From Cryptosporangium arvum DSM 44712 (GTDB taxonomy: Bacteria; Actinomycetota; Actinomycetes; Mycobacteriales; Cryptosporangiaceae), in assembly GCF_000585375.1 (NCBI RefSeq), contig NZ_KK073874.1, positions 930,001 through 994,000 of the forward strand: a DNA stretch of 64,000 bases, in the 5' to 3' direction. The notes beneath the pieces were generated by a model, which had not been told where the DNA came from, did no database searches, and was given only the letters and a program-made list of their open reading frames with translations. The position numbers and the translations under genes are program-made. Positions 25,516 to 34,904 of this stretch are shown piece after piece (positions within the stretch are counted from its first letter, which is position 1; every line of letters begins with the position of its first letter).

Positions 25516-26745
25516 ATGGTGATCACCCGGGCGGAGGCGCCCCCGAGGACCGCCCTGCCGCTGGCGGCCGTGCTCGTGCTGGCGCTGCTGTCGGCGATCG
25601 CGCCGCTGGCCACCGACATGTACCTGCCCGGCTTCCCCACGATGGCCGACGAACTGGGCACCGACGCGGCGAGCGTGCAGCTCACGCTTACTACGTTCAT
25701 GGCTGGCCTGGCGATCGGACAGCTGGTCATCGGCCCGCTCTCCGACCGCTGGGGCCGGCGTCGCCCGTTGCTCGTCGGCGCGGCGGTGTGCGTCCTCGCG
25801 TCAGCGTTGTGCGCGGCCGCGCCGAACGTCGGTGCGCTTGTCGCCTTCCGGTTCCTGCAGGGTTTCGCCGGCGCCGCCGGCGTGGTGCTCGGACGCGCGA
25901 TCGTGGCCGACACCGTGCGCGGCGCGGCCGCGGCGCGGATCTTCTCGGTGCTGATGACGATCGGCGGCATCGCGCCCGTGGTGGCCCCGCTGATCGGCGG
26001 CGCACTGCTGGGGCCGGTGGGGTGGCGCGGTGTGTTCGTCGTGTTGACGGCGCTCGCGCTCGTGATGCTGACCGGATCGTTCTTCGTGCTCCGCGAGTCC
26101 CTGCCGGCCCCCTCGCGGCAAGGAGGCGGGCTGGCGGCGACGTTCCGCGGCGCGCGGATCGTCCTGGGCAACCGGCAGTTCCTCGGATACACGCTGGCGT
26201 TCGTCTTCTCGTTCGGGACGCTCTTCGGCTACATCTCGGCGTCGCCGTTCGTGCTGCAGACGGTGTTCGGGCTCTCGTCCGGCTGGTTCTCGGTGGCGTT
26301 CGCGGCGAACGCGCTGGGTGTCACCGTCGGCAGCCTGCTGAACGCTCGGTTGGTGGGGCGGTTCGGACCGCGGCCCCTGCTGACCGCCGGGCTCGGTTCG
26401 CTGACGCTGTGGTCGGTGCTGCTGTTCACGCTCGCGGTGTCCGGCGGGTTGCAGCTCTGGTCGGTGCTGGGCCTGCTGTGGCTGACGATCTTCTCGCTCG
26501 GCTTCGTGATGGGCAACGCGACGTCGCTCGCGATCGCCCAGACCCCGTCCGCGGCGGGAACGGGCTCAGCGGTGATCGGCGCGAGCCAGTTCGCGCTCGC
26601 GGCGGTCGTCTCGCCGCTGGTGGGGCTGGGTGGTGAGAACACCGCGATCCCGATGGCGCTGGTGATGGTGGCCTCAGCCCTGATCTCGGTGACGGCGTTC
26701 GGAGCGCTGACCCGCTCGTCGGCCCCCGCGGTTCAGCGCACTTGA
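25516..26745 (+). CDS. MFS multidrug efflux transporter, Bcr/CflA family
   Basis: Twelve-helix proton-driven exporter, 409 residues from the ATG at 25516 (TTG at 25501 is an upstream alternative that would crowd the operator). The Bcr/CflA signature is present: helix 1 with ATDMYLPGFPTMADEL, then loop 2-3 IGPLSDRWGRRRPLLVG. The QGFAGAAGVVLGRAIVAD motif in helix 5 is the antiporter motif C region. It is divergent from a MarR repressor and probably induced by its own substrates. Confidence 0.93.
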   Translation: MVITRAEAPPRTALPLAAVLVLALLSAIAPLATDMYLPGFPTMADELGTDAASVQLTLTTFMAGLAIGQLVIGPLSDRWGRRRPLLVGAAVCVLASALCAAAPNVGALVAFRFLQGFAGAAGVVLGRAIVADTVRGAAAARIFSVLMTIGGIAPVVAPLIGGALLGPVGWRGVFVVLTALALVMLTGSFFVLRESLPAPSRQGGGLAATFRGARIVLGNRQFLGYTLAFVFSFGTLFGYISASPFVLQTVFGLSSGWFSVAFAANALGVTVGSLLNARLVGRFGPRPLLTAGLGSLTLWSVLLFTLAVSGGLQLWSVLGLLWLTIFSLGFVMGNATSLAIAQTPSAAGTGSAVIGASQFALAAVVSPLVGLGGENTAIPMALVMVASALISVTAFGALTRSSAPAVQRT

Positions 26746-26859
26746 CGAGCCGTTGACCGGATACTCGGAACGCCGGGGGTCCGGTTACCGATACGCTGGG
26801 CCCTGGATCCGAGCGGCGGAAGCCACGCGGACCAGGGTGCCGACGACGGTGTCGGCCTC

Positions 26860-26932
26860 GCCCTCGTAGCTCAGGGGATAGAGCACCGCTCTCCTAAAGC
26901 GGGTGTCGGCAGTTCGAATCTGCCCGAGGGCA
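26860..26932 (+). tRNA. tRNA-Arg (anticodon CCT)
   Basis: Full cloverleaf of 73 nt. Acceptor arms GCCCTCG and CGAGGGC with discriminator A; D-arm GCTCAGGGGATAGAGC; anticodon stem CCGCT/AGCGG with loop CTCCTAA, giving anticodon CCT; T-arm GGCAG-TTCGAAT-CTGCC. CCA is not encoded. Its 3' portion, from the anticodon loop to just past the end, is duplicated exactly 29 kb downstream, marking it as the integration target of a genomic island. Confidence 0.95.
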
Positions 26933-26934
26933 CA
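26891..26934. repeat. Left attachment-site repeat (attL) within tRNA-Arg
   Basis: A 44-base stretch starting in the anticodon loop (CTCCTAAAGC...) and running to the CACA just after the tRNA end is identical to 55960-56003, in direct orientation. Matching stops abruptly on both sides. This is the expected core of a tyrosine-integrase attachment site using a tRNA 3' end. Confidence 0.9.
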
Positions 26935-27360
26935 GGTCTGACCTGCGGAAACGCCGCGATAGCGGCGCGGCGCGACTGTCCGGTTGGTACCGGGTGTCAA
27001 CGGCTGTCACCGACGGCCTGTGCCGAATACGCGCCCAAGTTTGGCGGGCCAGTAGGACGCCGTCACGCGCTCGGACGGTCGTCCCGGCCGCGTGGGCCGG
27101 GATCGGGACCGGACACCCCCACCGATGGCGGTAGGACGGAACCGGCGACTTCGCTCCGGGGATCGCCGACGGAGCCGGAGGTTCGAATCGCGCCGGGGGC
27201 ACACAGGAAATCTGCAACGACACCGTCGCCGCACAATCGCTGTGCGTGACTGCGCCCTACCAGTTGCCCGGTTAGACCGCGTTAGGCGCTTCGGCTGCCA
27301 CGGCGCGGGTCTTCACCAGGAAACCGTTCGAGACTTCGCCGAGCGTGCCGATCGCGTGGC
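26935..27360. other. Intergenic with a degenerate tRNA-3'-end-like sequence
   Basis: 426 bases with no convincing gene. At 27181-27203 the sequence GTTCGAATC continues with a segment ending CCGGGGGCACA, resembling the T-loop and 3' end of the neighbouring tRNA-Arg (19 of 23 positions match by eye), but no cloverleaf can be formed around it. It may be an eroded older attachment site. Confidence 0.5.
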
Positions 27361-28313
27361 ATGGCCACTTACCTCATGACCTGGAATCCGAACGACGTCG
27401 GATACGGGAGCTACCTGGATGACATCGGCGTCACCGATGTCGGAGGAACCGTCCGGGCTCGCTGGAGAATCACCATCGGTCAACCTGTGTTCGGGACGAC
27501 GACCAGGCCTTCCTCTACCGAGTCGGCGATGACCCCGGACTCATCGCCTCCGGCCGCATCACTGACCAGAGGCTCTTTGCGGGGTCGGATTGGGATCCCA
27601 AGCGAAAGCGTCAGGTCTCGTACGCAGCCGTGGAATGGGACCGAGTCATCCCAGCGGTCCTGCCGAAGGCCACTCTCAAGGCTCGGCTTCCCGACTTTCC
27701 CTGGGACAACTTGCGCCCGTCTGGCGTCGAGGTCCCCTGGCCGCAAGACATCGAGTTGCAGGAGTCGTGGACCGACCACCTCGACAGCGTCACCCCTACC
27801 CCCGCGTGGCTCGTCAGCCGGCACGCGTCTGGGGGAGCCAACGCGTTCTGTCCGCTTCGGCGGAGCGGATGAACGCATCAAGATCCCGCCACGCGGAGCG
27901 AACCTGTTCCTCACCGCCGCACCTTGGATCGCACGACCGGAGCGATGGCTGGACGATTGACGGGAGCGCTTTCCTGTTCACAGGCGAGGACGAGCTGGAC
28001 GGTAGCCTGAGCAAGCACAACCGGCGGATCGTCAATCATGTCGCGCGGGGGATCAACTACGTCTGTTCGTGCCTGACGACGAGCAGAAGTCCCACTTCGA
28101 TCCGCACCCACAGCGGTACATCGGCCAGTTCCGCGTCGGCCCTGACCCCGAAGCCCACCATAAGCGCGGAAGCGCACCGGTGTTCCACCTACTACCCGTG
28201 GAAGACCTTCCGCGGGACGAGCAAGACTTCGCGCGATGAAGGTCTCCAACCCGGGTGCCGCCGCTGTAAAGCGTACCGAGACCGCCGGTCGCCGAATGAA
28301 TGAGGCGACATGA
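27361..28313 (+). pseudogene. Multiply frameshifted EVE-like domain gene
   Basis: Coding sense hops between all three frames. It starts MATYLMTWNPNDVGYG (frame of 27361). After about 27490 it continues as RDDDQAFLYRVGDDPGLIAS and EWDRVIPAVLPKATLKARLP one frame over, then GGADERIKIPPRGANLFLTA back in the first frame. Next comes GSAFLFTGEDELDGSLSKHN and RRIVNHVARGINYV in the third, and LFVPDDEQKSHFDPHPQRYI ending at 28239. The N-terminal part resembles EVE-type modified-base-reading domains. At least four shifts are needed. It lies just behind the restriction gene hsdR, on the opposite strand. Confidence 0.75.
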
Positions 28314-28352
28314 TGGAAGAGGACGCTTGGCCCTCGGTTGCGGAGTCAGCCG

Positions 28353-31300
28353 TCACTCGCCTCCAGCACTCAATGTGAAGAATCGCTCAAAGAATTCCCC
28401 GAGGCGCGCGAGTACGCGCTGCTTTTTCTCGCCGTGTCCACCGCCGGCGGAGAAGCGTGATCCGGGCGGAAGGATCTTGGTAATCGCAGTGCCGGTCGTC
28501 GGGATCGAGCCATCCCGGAACGCGTGCTCGATGAAGGTCCGCGTCTCGTCCGGCTTCAGGTTCTCGTCCGCAATGATCGCGTCGAGCTCCGCTGTCCGTT
28601 GGGCCGCGACGTAGGCGCGCCATTCCTCGTCAATCTCGCCGGACGCGGAGACGCGGTCGACGAAGTCCATGATGAGGTCTTTCTTGTTGCGCAGCGTTGG
28701 ACTCGAGTCGACGGACCGTTGGATGTCCGCGAGGGCGGACATCTCTTTATCGTTGCCGTTGCCGCGGATCTCGCGCCACTTGCCGACCAGCATGAGAATG
28801 TAGTCGACGTTGATCTCGACCTGTTTGATTAGCTCGATCTCGAAGACTACGTCGTCGTTGATCGACTCCTTCTCTCCTTGACCTTCCTTGCGGAATTCGG
28901 CATAGAGGTTGAGGTAGATGCTTCGGTAGTCCTGCATCTGGCGTTCGGTGAGAATCTCGTTGCCGGCGAAGTCGTCGAAGGAAGTCAGGATGTTCTGCAG
29001 CCGCAGGATCGCGCCGAGCAGGGCGATGAACTCCTTCTGCGCTGCCTCTCCGATGATTGGTTGGCCGAGAGGGAATTTGGACAGCAGCTCGTTGGCCTTA
29101 TCGGCGTACTCGGCGTAGTACTCGGTGTAGGGCTTGAGTAGCACGATGCCGCGGGCGTCCTTGTTCCCGAACAGCGCGATGGCTTCGTTAGTCTCTTCTT
29201 CGAGGTCTCGAAAGGAAACGATATTACCGTAGGTCTTGACCGAGTTAAGGATCCGGTTGGTTCGCGAGTACGCCTGGATGAGGCCGTGGTTGACCAACCG
29301 CTTGTCGACGAACAGCGTGTTCATCGTGGTGGCGTCGAAGCCGGTCAGGAACATGTTGACGACGATGACCAGGTCGAGTTCGCGGTTCTTCAACCGCAGC
29401 GACAGGTCCTTGTAGTAGTTCTGGAACTTGTCGGCGCTGGTGTCGTAGCTGGTTCCGAAGAGGGCGTTGTAGTCCTTGATGGCGTCATCGAGGAAGTCGC
29501 GTGACGATTGATCCAGCGACCTGGTCTCAAAAACTTCCTCGTCCAGATAGTCGTCGCCGATGTCCTCGTTGGCGGCGTAGGAGAAGATCGTGGCAACCTT
29601 GAGCCGCCGGTCGGGTGTGAGTTCAGCCTGCTGCTTCTTGAACTCCAGGTAATAGCGCTTGGCGGCGTCGATCGAGGCGGTGGCGAAAATGGCGTTGAAG
29701 CCCTTGACCCGGCTGGCTTGTTTGAGTTCGACGAACTTGTTTCGGCTGGCGACCACCTCAGCGACGTTCGCGACGACCGAGTAGTCGTAGCCCTGAGTCC
29801 GCTTGGTCTTCTGGTCAAAGTGCTCCAGCGTGTAGCCAACGACCTGGCTCAGGCGCTCGGGCGCAAGCAAGGCCCGCTCGGTGTCGATCGCGCTGACCTG
29901 CTTGTCCGACACTCCCTCGGGCAACTTGATGGTGTTGACGTAGTCGATCCGGAATGGCAGCACGTTCTTGTCGTTGATGGCGTCCACGATTGTGTAGGTG
30001 TGGATGGCCATCTGATGGTCTTCCCGCTGGCAATGCACCGGGTCTCCGTGCTGGTAGCAGCCGAACGCCTGGGGGGTTGTCCGCAGGTTCGGATTGCCGC
30101 CGGTGCCGGAGTTGACGGCGAAGATCGGGGTGCCGGTGAAGCCGAAGATGTTGTAGCGCTTGAACGACTTGGTGATAGCGGCGTGCATATCGCCGAACTG
30201 CGAGCGGTGACACTCGTCGAAGATCAGGACGACGTGCCCGTCGTAGATGGCGTGGCCCTTGTTGGCATTGATGAACGTCGAAAGCTTTTGGATTGTCGTG
30301 ATGATGATTTTGGCGCTCGGATCCTCCAGCTGCCGCTTGAGCACCGCGGTCGAGGTGTTGGAGTTGGCGGCGCCCTTCTCGAAGCGGTCGTACTCGCGCA
30401 TGGTCTGGTAGTCCAGATCCTTGCGGTCGACCACGAACAGAACCTTGTCAACGCTCTGCAATCGCGAGGCGAGCTGCGCCGTCTTGAAGGAGGTCAGGGT
30501 CTTGCCTGAGCCGGTTGTGTGCCAGACGTAGCCACCAGCCGCGAGGGATCCGAGCTGCTTGTAGTTGGTCGCGATCTCGATGCGCTGAATCACTCGCTCG
30601 GTCGCAACGATCTGGTACGGCCGCATCACGAGGAGCAGACGGTCGGCGGTCAGCACGCAGTAGCGCGTGAGCACGTTGAGCAACGAGTGCTTGGCGAAGA
30701 ATGTTTTGGTGAAACCGGTCAGGTCCTGGATTGGCCTGTTCTGTGCGTCCGCCCACCATGAGGTGAACTCGAAGGAGTTGGAGGTCTTCTTGGTCTTCTT
30801 CGCCGAGGCCTGCTCCGACAGGTGCTGACGACGGGTGGTGTTGGAATAGTATTTGGTCAGCGTGCCGTTGCTGATTACAAAGAGCTGCACGTACTCGAAC
30901 AGTCCTGAGCTGGCCCAGAAGCTGTCGCGCTGGTAGCGGTCGATCTGGTTGAACGCCTCGCGGATGTCGACGCCACGGCGCTTCAGCTCGATGTGCACCA
31001 GCGGAAGGCCGTTGACCAGCACAGTCACGTCGTAGCGGTTAGAGCGACGCGCGCCGCCGTCGCCCTTGCCGATCTCGTACTGGTTGATGACTTGGAGGCG
31101 GTTGTTGTGAATGTGCTTCTTGTCCAGCAACGAGATGTTTTTGGTTGAGCCGTCGTCACGCCTCAGGACCTGGACGTGGTCCTCCTGGATGCGGACGGTC
31201 TTCTCGGCTATGCCTTCGTTGGCCCCGGCGATCTTTTCGGAGAAGAACTGCTCCCACTCGGTGTCTGAGAACGCGATCCCGTTCAGTACCTCGAGTTGTG

Positions 31301-31508
31301 TGCGCAGGTTGGCGACGAGCTGAGCCTCGGTCGTGATGGGCAGGTACTCGTATGCCTGGCCCTGCAGGAGTTTGACAAACTCTCGCTCCAGCGCCGCCTC
31401 AGACTGATAGGACGTGTCGCCTGCAGGGCCAGGCAGAAAGTCTGCAACCACAGTGCTCTCGGACGAGATAGCGATCGGCTCGTAGCGCACGCCCGGTGCC
31501 TCACTCAT
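28353..31508 (-). CDS. hsdR: Type I restriction endonuclease subunit R (HsdR)
   Basis: Motor/nuclease subunit of a type I restriction-modification complex, 1051 residues. The N-terminal nuclease domain has the PD-(D/E)xK pattern as RYDVTVLVNGLPLVHIELKR near 158-178. Helicase motifs follow: Walker A HTTGSGKTLTSFK near 330 and the DEAD-box-like LIFDECHRSQFG near 430. A later motif VVNMFLTGFDA is near 730. The ATG overlaps the hsdS stop (ATGA), so all three hsd genes form one unit. It looks intact and EcoR124-like in organisation. Confidence 0.95.
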   Translation of the reverse strand: MSEAPGVRYEPIAISSESTVVADFLPGPAGDTSYQSEAALEREFVKLLQGQAYEYLPITTEAQLVANLRTQLEVLNGIAFSDTEWEQFFSEKIAGANEGIAEKTVRIQEDHVQVLRRDDGSTKNISLLDKKHIHNNRLQVINQYEIGKGDGGARRSNRYDVTVLVNGLPLVHIELKRRGVDIREAFNQIDRYQRDSFWASSGLFEYVQLFVISNGTLTKYYSNTTRRQHLSEQASAKKTKKTSNSFEFTSWWADAQNRPIQDLTGFTKTFFAKHSLLNVLTRYCVLTADRLLLVMRPYQIVATERVIQRIEIATNYKQLGSLAAGGYVWHTTGSGKTLTSFKTAQLASRLQSVDKVLFVVDRKDLDYQTMREYDRFEKGAANSNTSTAVLKRQLEDPSAKIIITTIQKLSTFINANKGHAIYDGHVVLIFDECHRSQFGDMHAAITKSFKRYNIFGFTGTPIFAVNSGTGGNPNLRTTPQAFGCYQHGDPVHCQREDHQMAIHTYTIVDAINDKNVLPFRIDYVNTIKLPEGVSDKQVSAIDTERALLAPERLSQVVGYTLEHFDQKTKRTQGYDYSVVANVAEVVASRNKFVELKQASRVKGFNAIFATASIDAAKRYYLEFKKQQAELTPDRRLKVATIFSYAANEDIGDDYLDEEVFETRSLDQSSRDFLDDAIKDYNALFGTSYDTSADKFQNYYKDLSLRLKNRELDLVIVVNMFLTGFDATTMNTLFVDKRLVNHGLIQAYSRTNRILNSVKTYGNIVSFRDLEEETNEAIALFGNKDARGIVLLKPYTEYYAEYADKANELLSKFPLGQPIIGEAAQKEFIALLGAILRLQNILTSFDDFAGNEILTERQMQDYRSIYLNLYAEFRKEGQGEKESINDDVVFEIELIKQVEINVDYILMLVGKWREIRGNGNDKEMSALADIQRSVDSSPTLRNKKDLIMDFVDRVSASGEIDEEWRAYVAAQRTAELDAIIADENLKPDETRTFIEHAFRDGSIPTTGTAITKILPPGSRFSAGGGHGEKKQRVLARLGEFFERFFTLSAGGE

Positions 31509-32713
31509 GCCACCGCCTCCTCGAACGCGAGGAAACGATCACGGTAGTAGGCGAACTGCTGCTGACGAGATACGAGCTCGGCGTTGATCGCCTGGCGGAG
31601 GTCCCGGAACGCGCTGTCGATTCTGACCATCTCGCGTTGGACGTCGAGAGGGGGTAGGTCAATCACGAATGCATTGAACTGCTCTTCCTTCCACCGCCGC
31701 CGGCTCTTCGTTCCGCCGGAAGCCTGTCCTGCGACGACCGAGACGATGTACGGATCACGGAATTTTAGATAGAGCCATTCGGGAAGGATGCGGCTCGCGT
31801 CGAGCTCGAAGACGGGGAACTCGTTGGAGACGACACCATGCGCGATCTCCGGGGTCACTATGCCAAATGACCCTTCGGTGACAAACATTCGGTTATATAT
31901 GAACTGGCCAGGACGCACCTTATAGAGCGTTTTTGCCTTTATGTCGCGACCATATTTGGGCTCCCGAGCGAAGGCACCCTCTCCGTACCACTTCACGCCC
32001 AGGTTCACGTACTGAACGTTGGGCTCAACTTTGACCGGTTCGATGACCTGCGTTGCGACATTCCCCAGCGCCACGCGGTCGACGGTCCCTTGCGTCGCCA
32101 ACTGATTGCTTACCACGGCTACCTGTTGTTCGCGCCGAAGGCCCATCTCGGCCTGGAGGCACCCCTCCAACTCGTTGAACGCATCGAAGATCGTGACGAG
32201 GTTGCGCTGTACTACGAGCGGCGGTACGGGGATCCGCCACTCGAAAAACGCCTTCGAGTTAACTGCTGCCATCGACCCATCCGTGCGGACACATGCCTGG
32301 CGGATCCGCTCGCTGTCAGCCTGCAGCGCCCAGAAAACATAGCGAGAATCGATGCCATCGACAGGGGTCAGCAGGCGTAGATCCTGGTTCGCCGATGTGT
32401 CAATATCGATGTACCCAATTGGGAGGAAGCGCCGGAGGATGTTTGAACGCATGACTACCGCGATCGACGGTCCAGCAACCAACCGGAGCGAGGTTTCCCT
32501 CAAGGCCGCCTCTGTGACAAGTCCGCGAATTTCGCTGCCACCCGTCGCGCTGATGTCCATCGAGGTCACCCAAGGGACGGTGCCGCGATCCCAATATTTT
32601 GGATTCGCCTTCGACGGCGTAATTCCTCCGGTCCAGGTTCCGAGTTCACCTAGTGTCTTGTACTCAACACCGTCGGGTACGTGCTGCTGTATGAGGTCGG
32701 CAACCTGGCTCAC
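31505..32713 (-). CDS. hsdS: Type I restriction-modification specificity subunit (HsdS)
   Basis: 402 residues with two target-recognition halves. The first opens VEYKTLGELGTWTGGITPSK and ends in the coiled-coil LVTIFDAFNELEGCLQAEM. The second runs from DRVALGNVATQVIEPVKVEP to a similar helix, MVRIDSAFRDLRQAINAEL. Each half would read one part of a bipartite DNA site, and the helices set the spacing. It overlaps both neighbours by ATGA. Codon use is less GC-biased than the flanking chromosome, fitting acquired DNA. Confidence 0.94.
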   Translation of the reverse strand: MSQVADLIQQHVPDGVEYKTLGELGTWTGGITPSKANPKYWDRGTVPWVTSMDISATGGSEIRGLVTEAALRETSLRLVAGPSIAVVMRSNILRRFLPIGYIDIDTSANQDLRLLTPVDGIDSRYVFWALQADSERIRQACVRTDGSMAAVNSKAFFEWRIPVPPLVVQRNLVTIFDAFNELEGCLQAEMGLRREQQVAVVSNQLATQGTVDRVALGNVATQVIEPVKVEPNVQYVNLGVKWYGEGAFAREPKYGRDIKAKTLYKVRPGQFIYNRMFVTEGSFGIVTPEIAHGVVSNEFPVFELDASRILPEWLYLKFRDPYIVSVVAGQASGGTKSRRRWKEEQFNAFVIDLPPLDVQREMVRIDSAFRDLRQAINAELVSRQQQFAYYRDRFLAFEEAVA

Positions 32714-34287
32714 GCGCTGTCGCCCTCCATCCCCGCAATAATCGTGTCGACCTGGGTTCGAAGCTCGGCCTGCCGTGCCACGATGTCGGCGATCCGTTTG
32801 TTGAGCTCGGCGATCTCTATGACCTCACGGCTGTCCTTAACCTCGACCCATGCGGTGACCGACAGGTTGTAGTCGCTGTCCGCAATCTGTCGGGTCGGCA
32901 CCAGAGCACTGAAGTGCTCGACTATTTCCCGGCCCGTGTGAGTATCGAGAATCCGCTGCTGATTCGCCGGTAGGAGTTTATTCTTGTTGCCAACTCGCTT
33001 GAACTCGGCGGAAGCATTAATGAAGAGCACTGAATTTTCATTGCGCGACTTCTTGAGTACAAGAATGCAGGTCTGGATCCCTGTTCCGAAAAACAGGTCG
33101 GGCGGGAGCTGAATGACGGTGTCGATGTAGTTGTTGTCGATCAGATATTTGCGGATCTTTTGCTCAGTGCCACCTCGGTACATGACGCCCGGAAACTCGA
33201 CAATGGCGGCAGTGCCGTTGACCGCCAGCCAATGGAGCATGTGCATGGTGAATGCCAGGTCCGCGTAACCCTTCGGCGCAAGGACGCCGGCTGGCGAGAA
33301 CCGCGGATCATTGATCAACAGCGGGTTGGAAGCACCTTCCCAGTTGATCGAGTACGGGGGGTTGGACACGATTGCCTCGAAGGGCTCGTCGTCCCAATGC
33401 GCCGGGTCGGTAAGCGTGTCGCCATGCGCAATGTCGAACTTCTCGTAGTTGATGTCATGCAAGAACATGTTGATACGGGCGAGGTTGTACGTAGTGAGGT
33501 TGATCTCCTGACCAAAGAAGCCCTGCCGAACGTTGTCCTTGCCGAGCACCTTCGCGAACTTGAGCAGCAGTGATCCGGAGCCGCAGGCCGGGTCGTAGAC
33601 CTTGTTGACAGCCTTCTTACCCGCGACGGCGATTCGGGCGAGCAATTCGCTGACCTCTTGTGGCGTAAAGAATTCGCCGCCGGACTTTCCTGCGCCTGAT
33701 GCGTACATAGTCATCAGGTATTCGTAGGCGTCACCGAAGGCGTCAATCGTGTTCTCGCTGAACCCTCCGTTACCGAAGTCAAGATCCCCGATCGCATCCA
33801 GCAGCTTAACGAGCTTTTCGTTCCGTTTCGCAACGGTAGGCCCGAGCTTTGGACTGTTCACATCGAGGTCGTGGAAGAGTCCTTTCAGGTCGTCTTCGCT
33901 AGCCGTCCCGACCGCAGAGCCCTCGATGTCCGCAAAGACACGTGACAGTGTCTCGTTCAGATTCTCATCGTTGGCGGCGCGCTTACATACGTTGGCGAAA
34001 AGATCGCTGGGCAGGATGTAGAAGCCCTTCTCGTCCACCGTGTCCTTGCGCCCGAACTCGGCGTCCTTGTCGCTGAGCTTGGCGTAGTCAAAGTCCGCAT
34101 CTCCAGCCTCGCGCTCTAGGCGGTTGAGGTAGGCGGTGAGGTTCTCGGAGATGAAACGATAGAACAGGATGCCGAGGACGTAGCTCTTGAAGTCCCAGCC
34201 GTCGACGCTTCCGCGAAGGTCGTTGGCGATACGCCAGATGATCTTGTGAAGCTCAGCCCGCTGAGCTTCCTTACTGGTGGGAGCCAC
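32710..34287 (-). CDS. hsdM: Type I restriction-modification DNA methyltransferase subunit (HsdM)
   Basis: N6-adenine methyltransferase, 525 residues, starting at a GTG (34285-34287). The N-terminal helical domain includes VDGWDFKSYVLGILFYRFIS. AdoMet motif I is YDPACGSGSLLLKFAK near 233, and catalytic motif IV VSNPPYSINWEG near 308. A C-terminal helix (VIEIAELNKRIADIVARQAE) would pack against HsdS. First gene of hsdM-hsdS-hsdR. It should protect host DNA at the site read by HsdS. Confidence 0.95.
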   Translation of the reverse strand: MAPTSKEAQRAELHKIIWRIANDLRGSVDGWDFKSYVLGILFYRFISENLTAYLNRLEREAGDADFDYAKLSDKDAEFGRKDTVDEKGFYILPSDLFANVCKRAANDENLNETLSRVFADIEGSAVGTASEDDLKGLFHDLDVNSPKLGPTVAKRNEKLVKLLDAIGDLDFGNGGFSENTIDAFGDAYEYLMTMYASGAGKSGGEFFTPQEVSELLARIAVAGKKAVNKVYDPACGSGSLLLKFAKVLGKDNVRQGFFGQEINLTTYNLARINMFLHDINYEKFDIAHGDTLTDPAHWDDEPFEAIVSNPPYSINWEGASNPLLINDPRFSPAGVLAPKGYADLAFTMHMLHWLAVNGTAAIVEFPGVMYRGGTEQKIRKYLIDNNYIDTVIQLPPDLFFGTGIQTCILVLKKSRNENSVLFINASAEFKRVGNKNKLLPANQQRILDTHTGREIVEHFSALVPTRQIADSDYNLSVTAWVEVKDSREVIEIAELNKRIADIVARQAELRTQVDTIIAGMEGDSA

Positions 34288-34489
34288 TATGACGTCACCG
34301 CCCTCGCGTTGGGGCCGTTGGTGGACGCTCCGCTGAGGTGGCTCATCTTGAGGTGTGTCTCCTCTACGCCCGTGGCGTGTGCTTGGTTCCTGCCGGTTCT
34401 AAGGCTCAACCTAGCGGGGGGCACCGACAGATCGCGGCGGCCCCGCCGGGGGATGCGGGCGTGACGCCACATGTCACACAAGGCGCACA

Positions 34490-34547
34490 CCCAGTCAACG
34501 ACCAAGCCCGCCACCCTCTCGGGTGGCGGGCTTGGTCGTTGACTGGG
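34490..34547. repeat. Perfect 27-bp inverted repeat, hairpin with TCTC loop
   Basis: Left arm 34490-34516 (begins CCCAGTCAACGACCAAG) and right arm 34521-34547 are perfectly complementary over 27 bases, with only TCTC between. It lies between the hsdM start (34287) and the rbpA stop (34560). It follows the rbpA gene in its reading direction, so a strong terminator insulating hsdM is likely. The stem is far longer than usual terminators and the arms end in TTAACC without a T-run. Confidence 0.8.
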
Positions 34548-34559
34548 TTAACCTCGTCG

Positions 34560-34904
34560 TCAGGCTGAACGGCTCCGGCGACCCCGAAGGACCTCCAGAC
34601 GCTCAGCCAGAACCTCCTCCAGCTCTGCGACGGTGCGGCGCTCCAAGAGCATGTCCCAGTGCGTCCGCGGCGGCTTGGCCTTCTTCGCCTCGGGCTCGTC
34701 ACCGTCGATGATCCGCGCGACGGTACCGTCGGCACGGCATTCCCACGTGATCGGAATCTCCGCGTCGGCCGCGAAGGGGACCGTGAACCGGTGCCCACGC
34801 GGGCACAGGTACTCTCCCTGCTGGCGAGGCGCCAGCTCCGTGTTGCGGTCGGTCTCGTAGCTCACGGCACCGAGCCGACTACCGCGCAGCGTGCGCTCAC
34901 CCAT
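34560..34904 (-). CDS. rbpA: RNA polymerase-binding protein RbpA (island-borne copy)
   Basis: Actinobacterial transcription factor that binds RNA polymerase and group 1/2 sigma factors and stabilises the open complex. The start at 34904 was chosen because family members begin within a residue or two of LRGSRLGAVSYETDRN. All regions are present: the N-terminal tail with LRGSRLGAVSYETD, the core EYLCPRGHRFTVPFA and TWECRADG carrying Cys/His zinc ligands as in the Streptomyces protein, the basic linker EAKKAKPPRTHWDM, and the sigma-interaction helices LLERRTVAELEEVLAERL. 114 residues. Finding it on an island suggests a second copy; the host's core rbpA is not in the window. Confidence 0.93.
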   Translation of the reverse strand: MGERTLRGSRLGAVSYETDRNTELAPRQQGEYLCPRGHRFTVPFAADAEIPITWECRADGTVARIIDGDEPEAKKAKPPRTHWDMLLERRTVAELEEVLAERLEVLRGRRSRSA

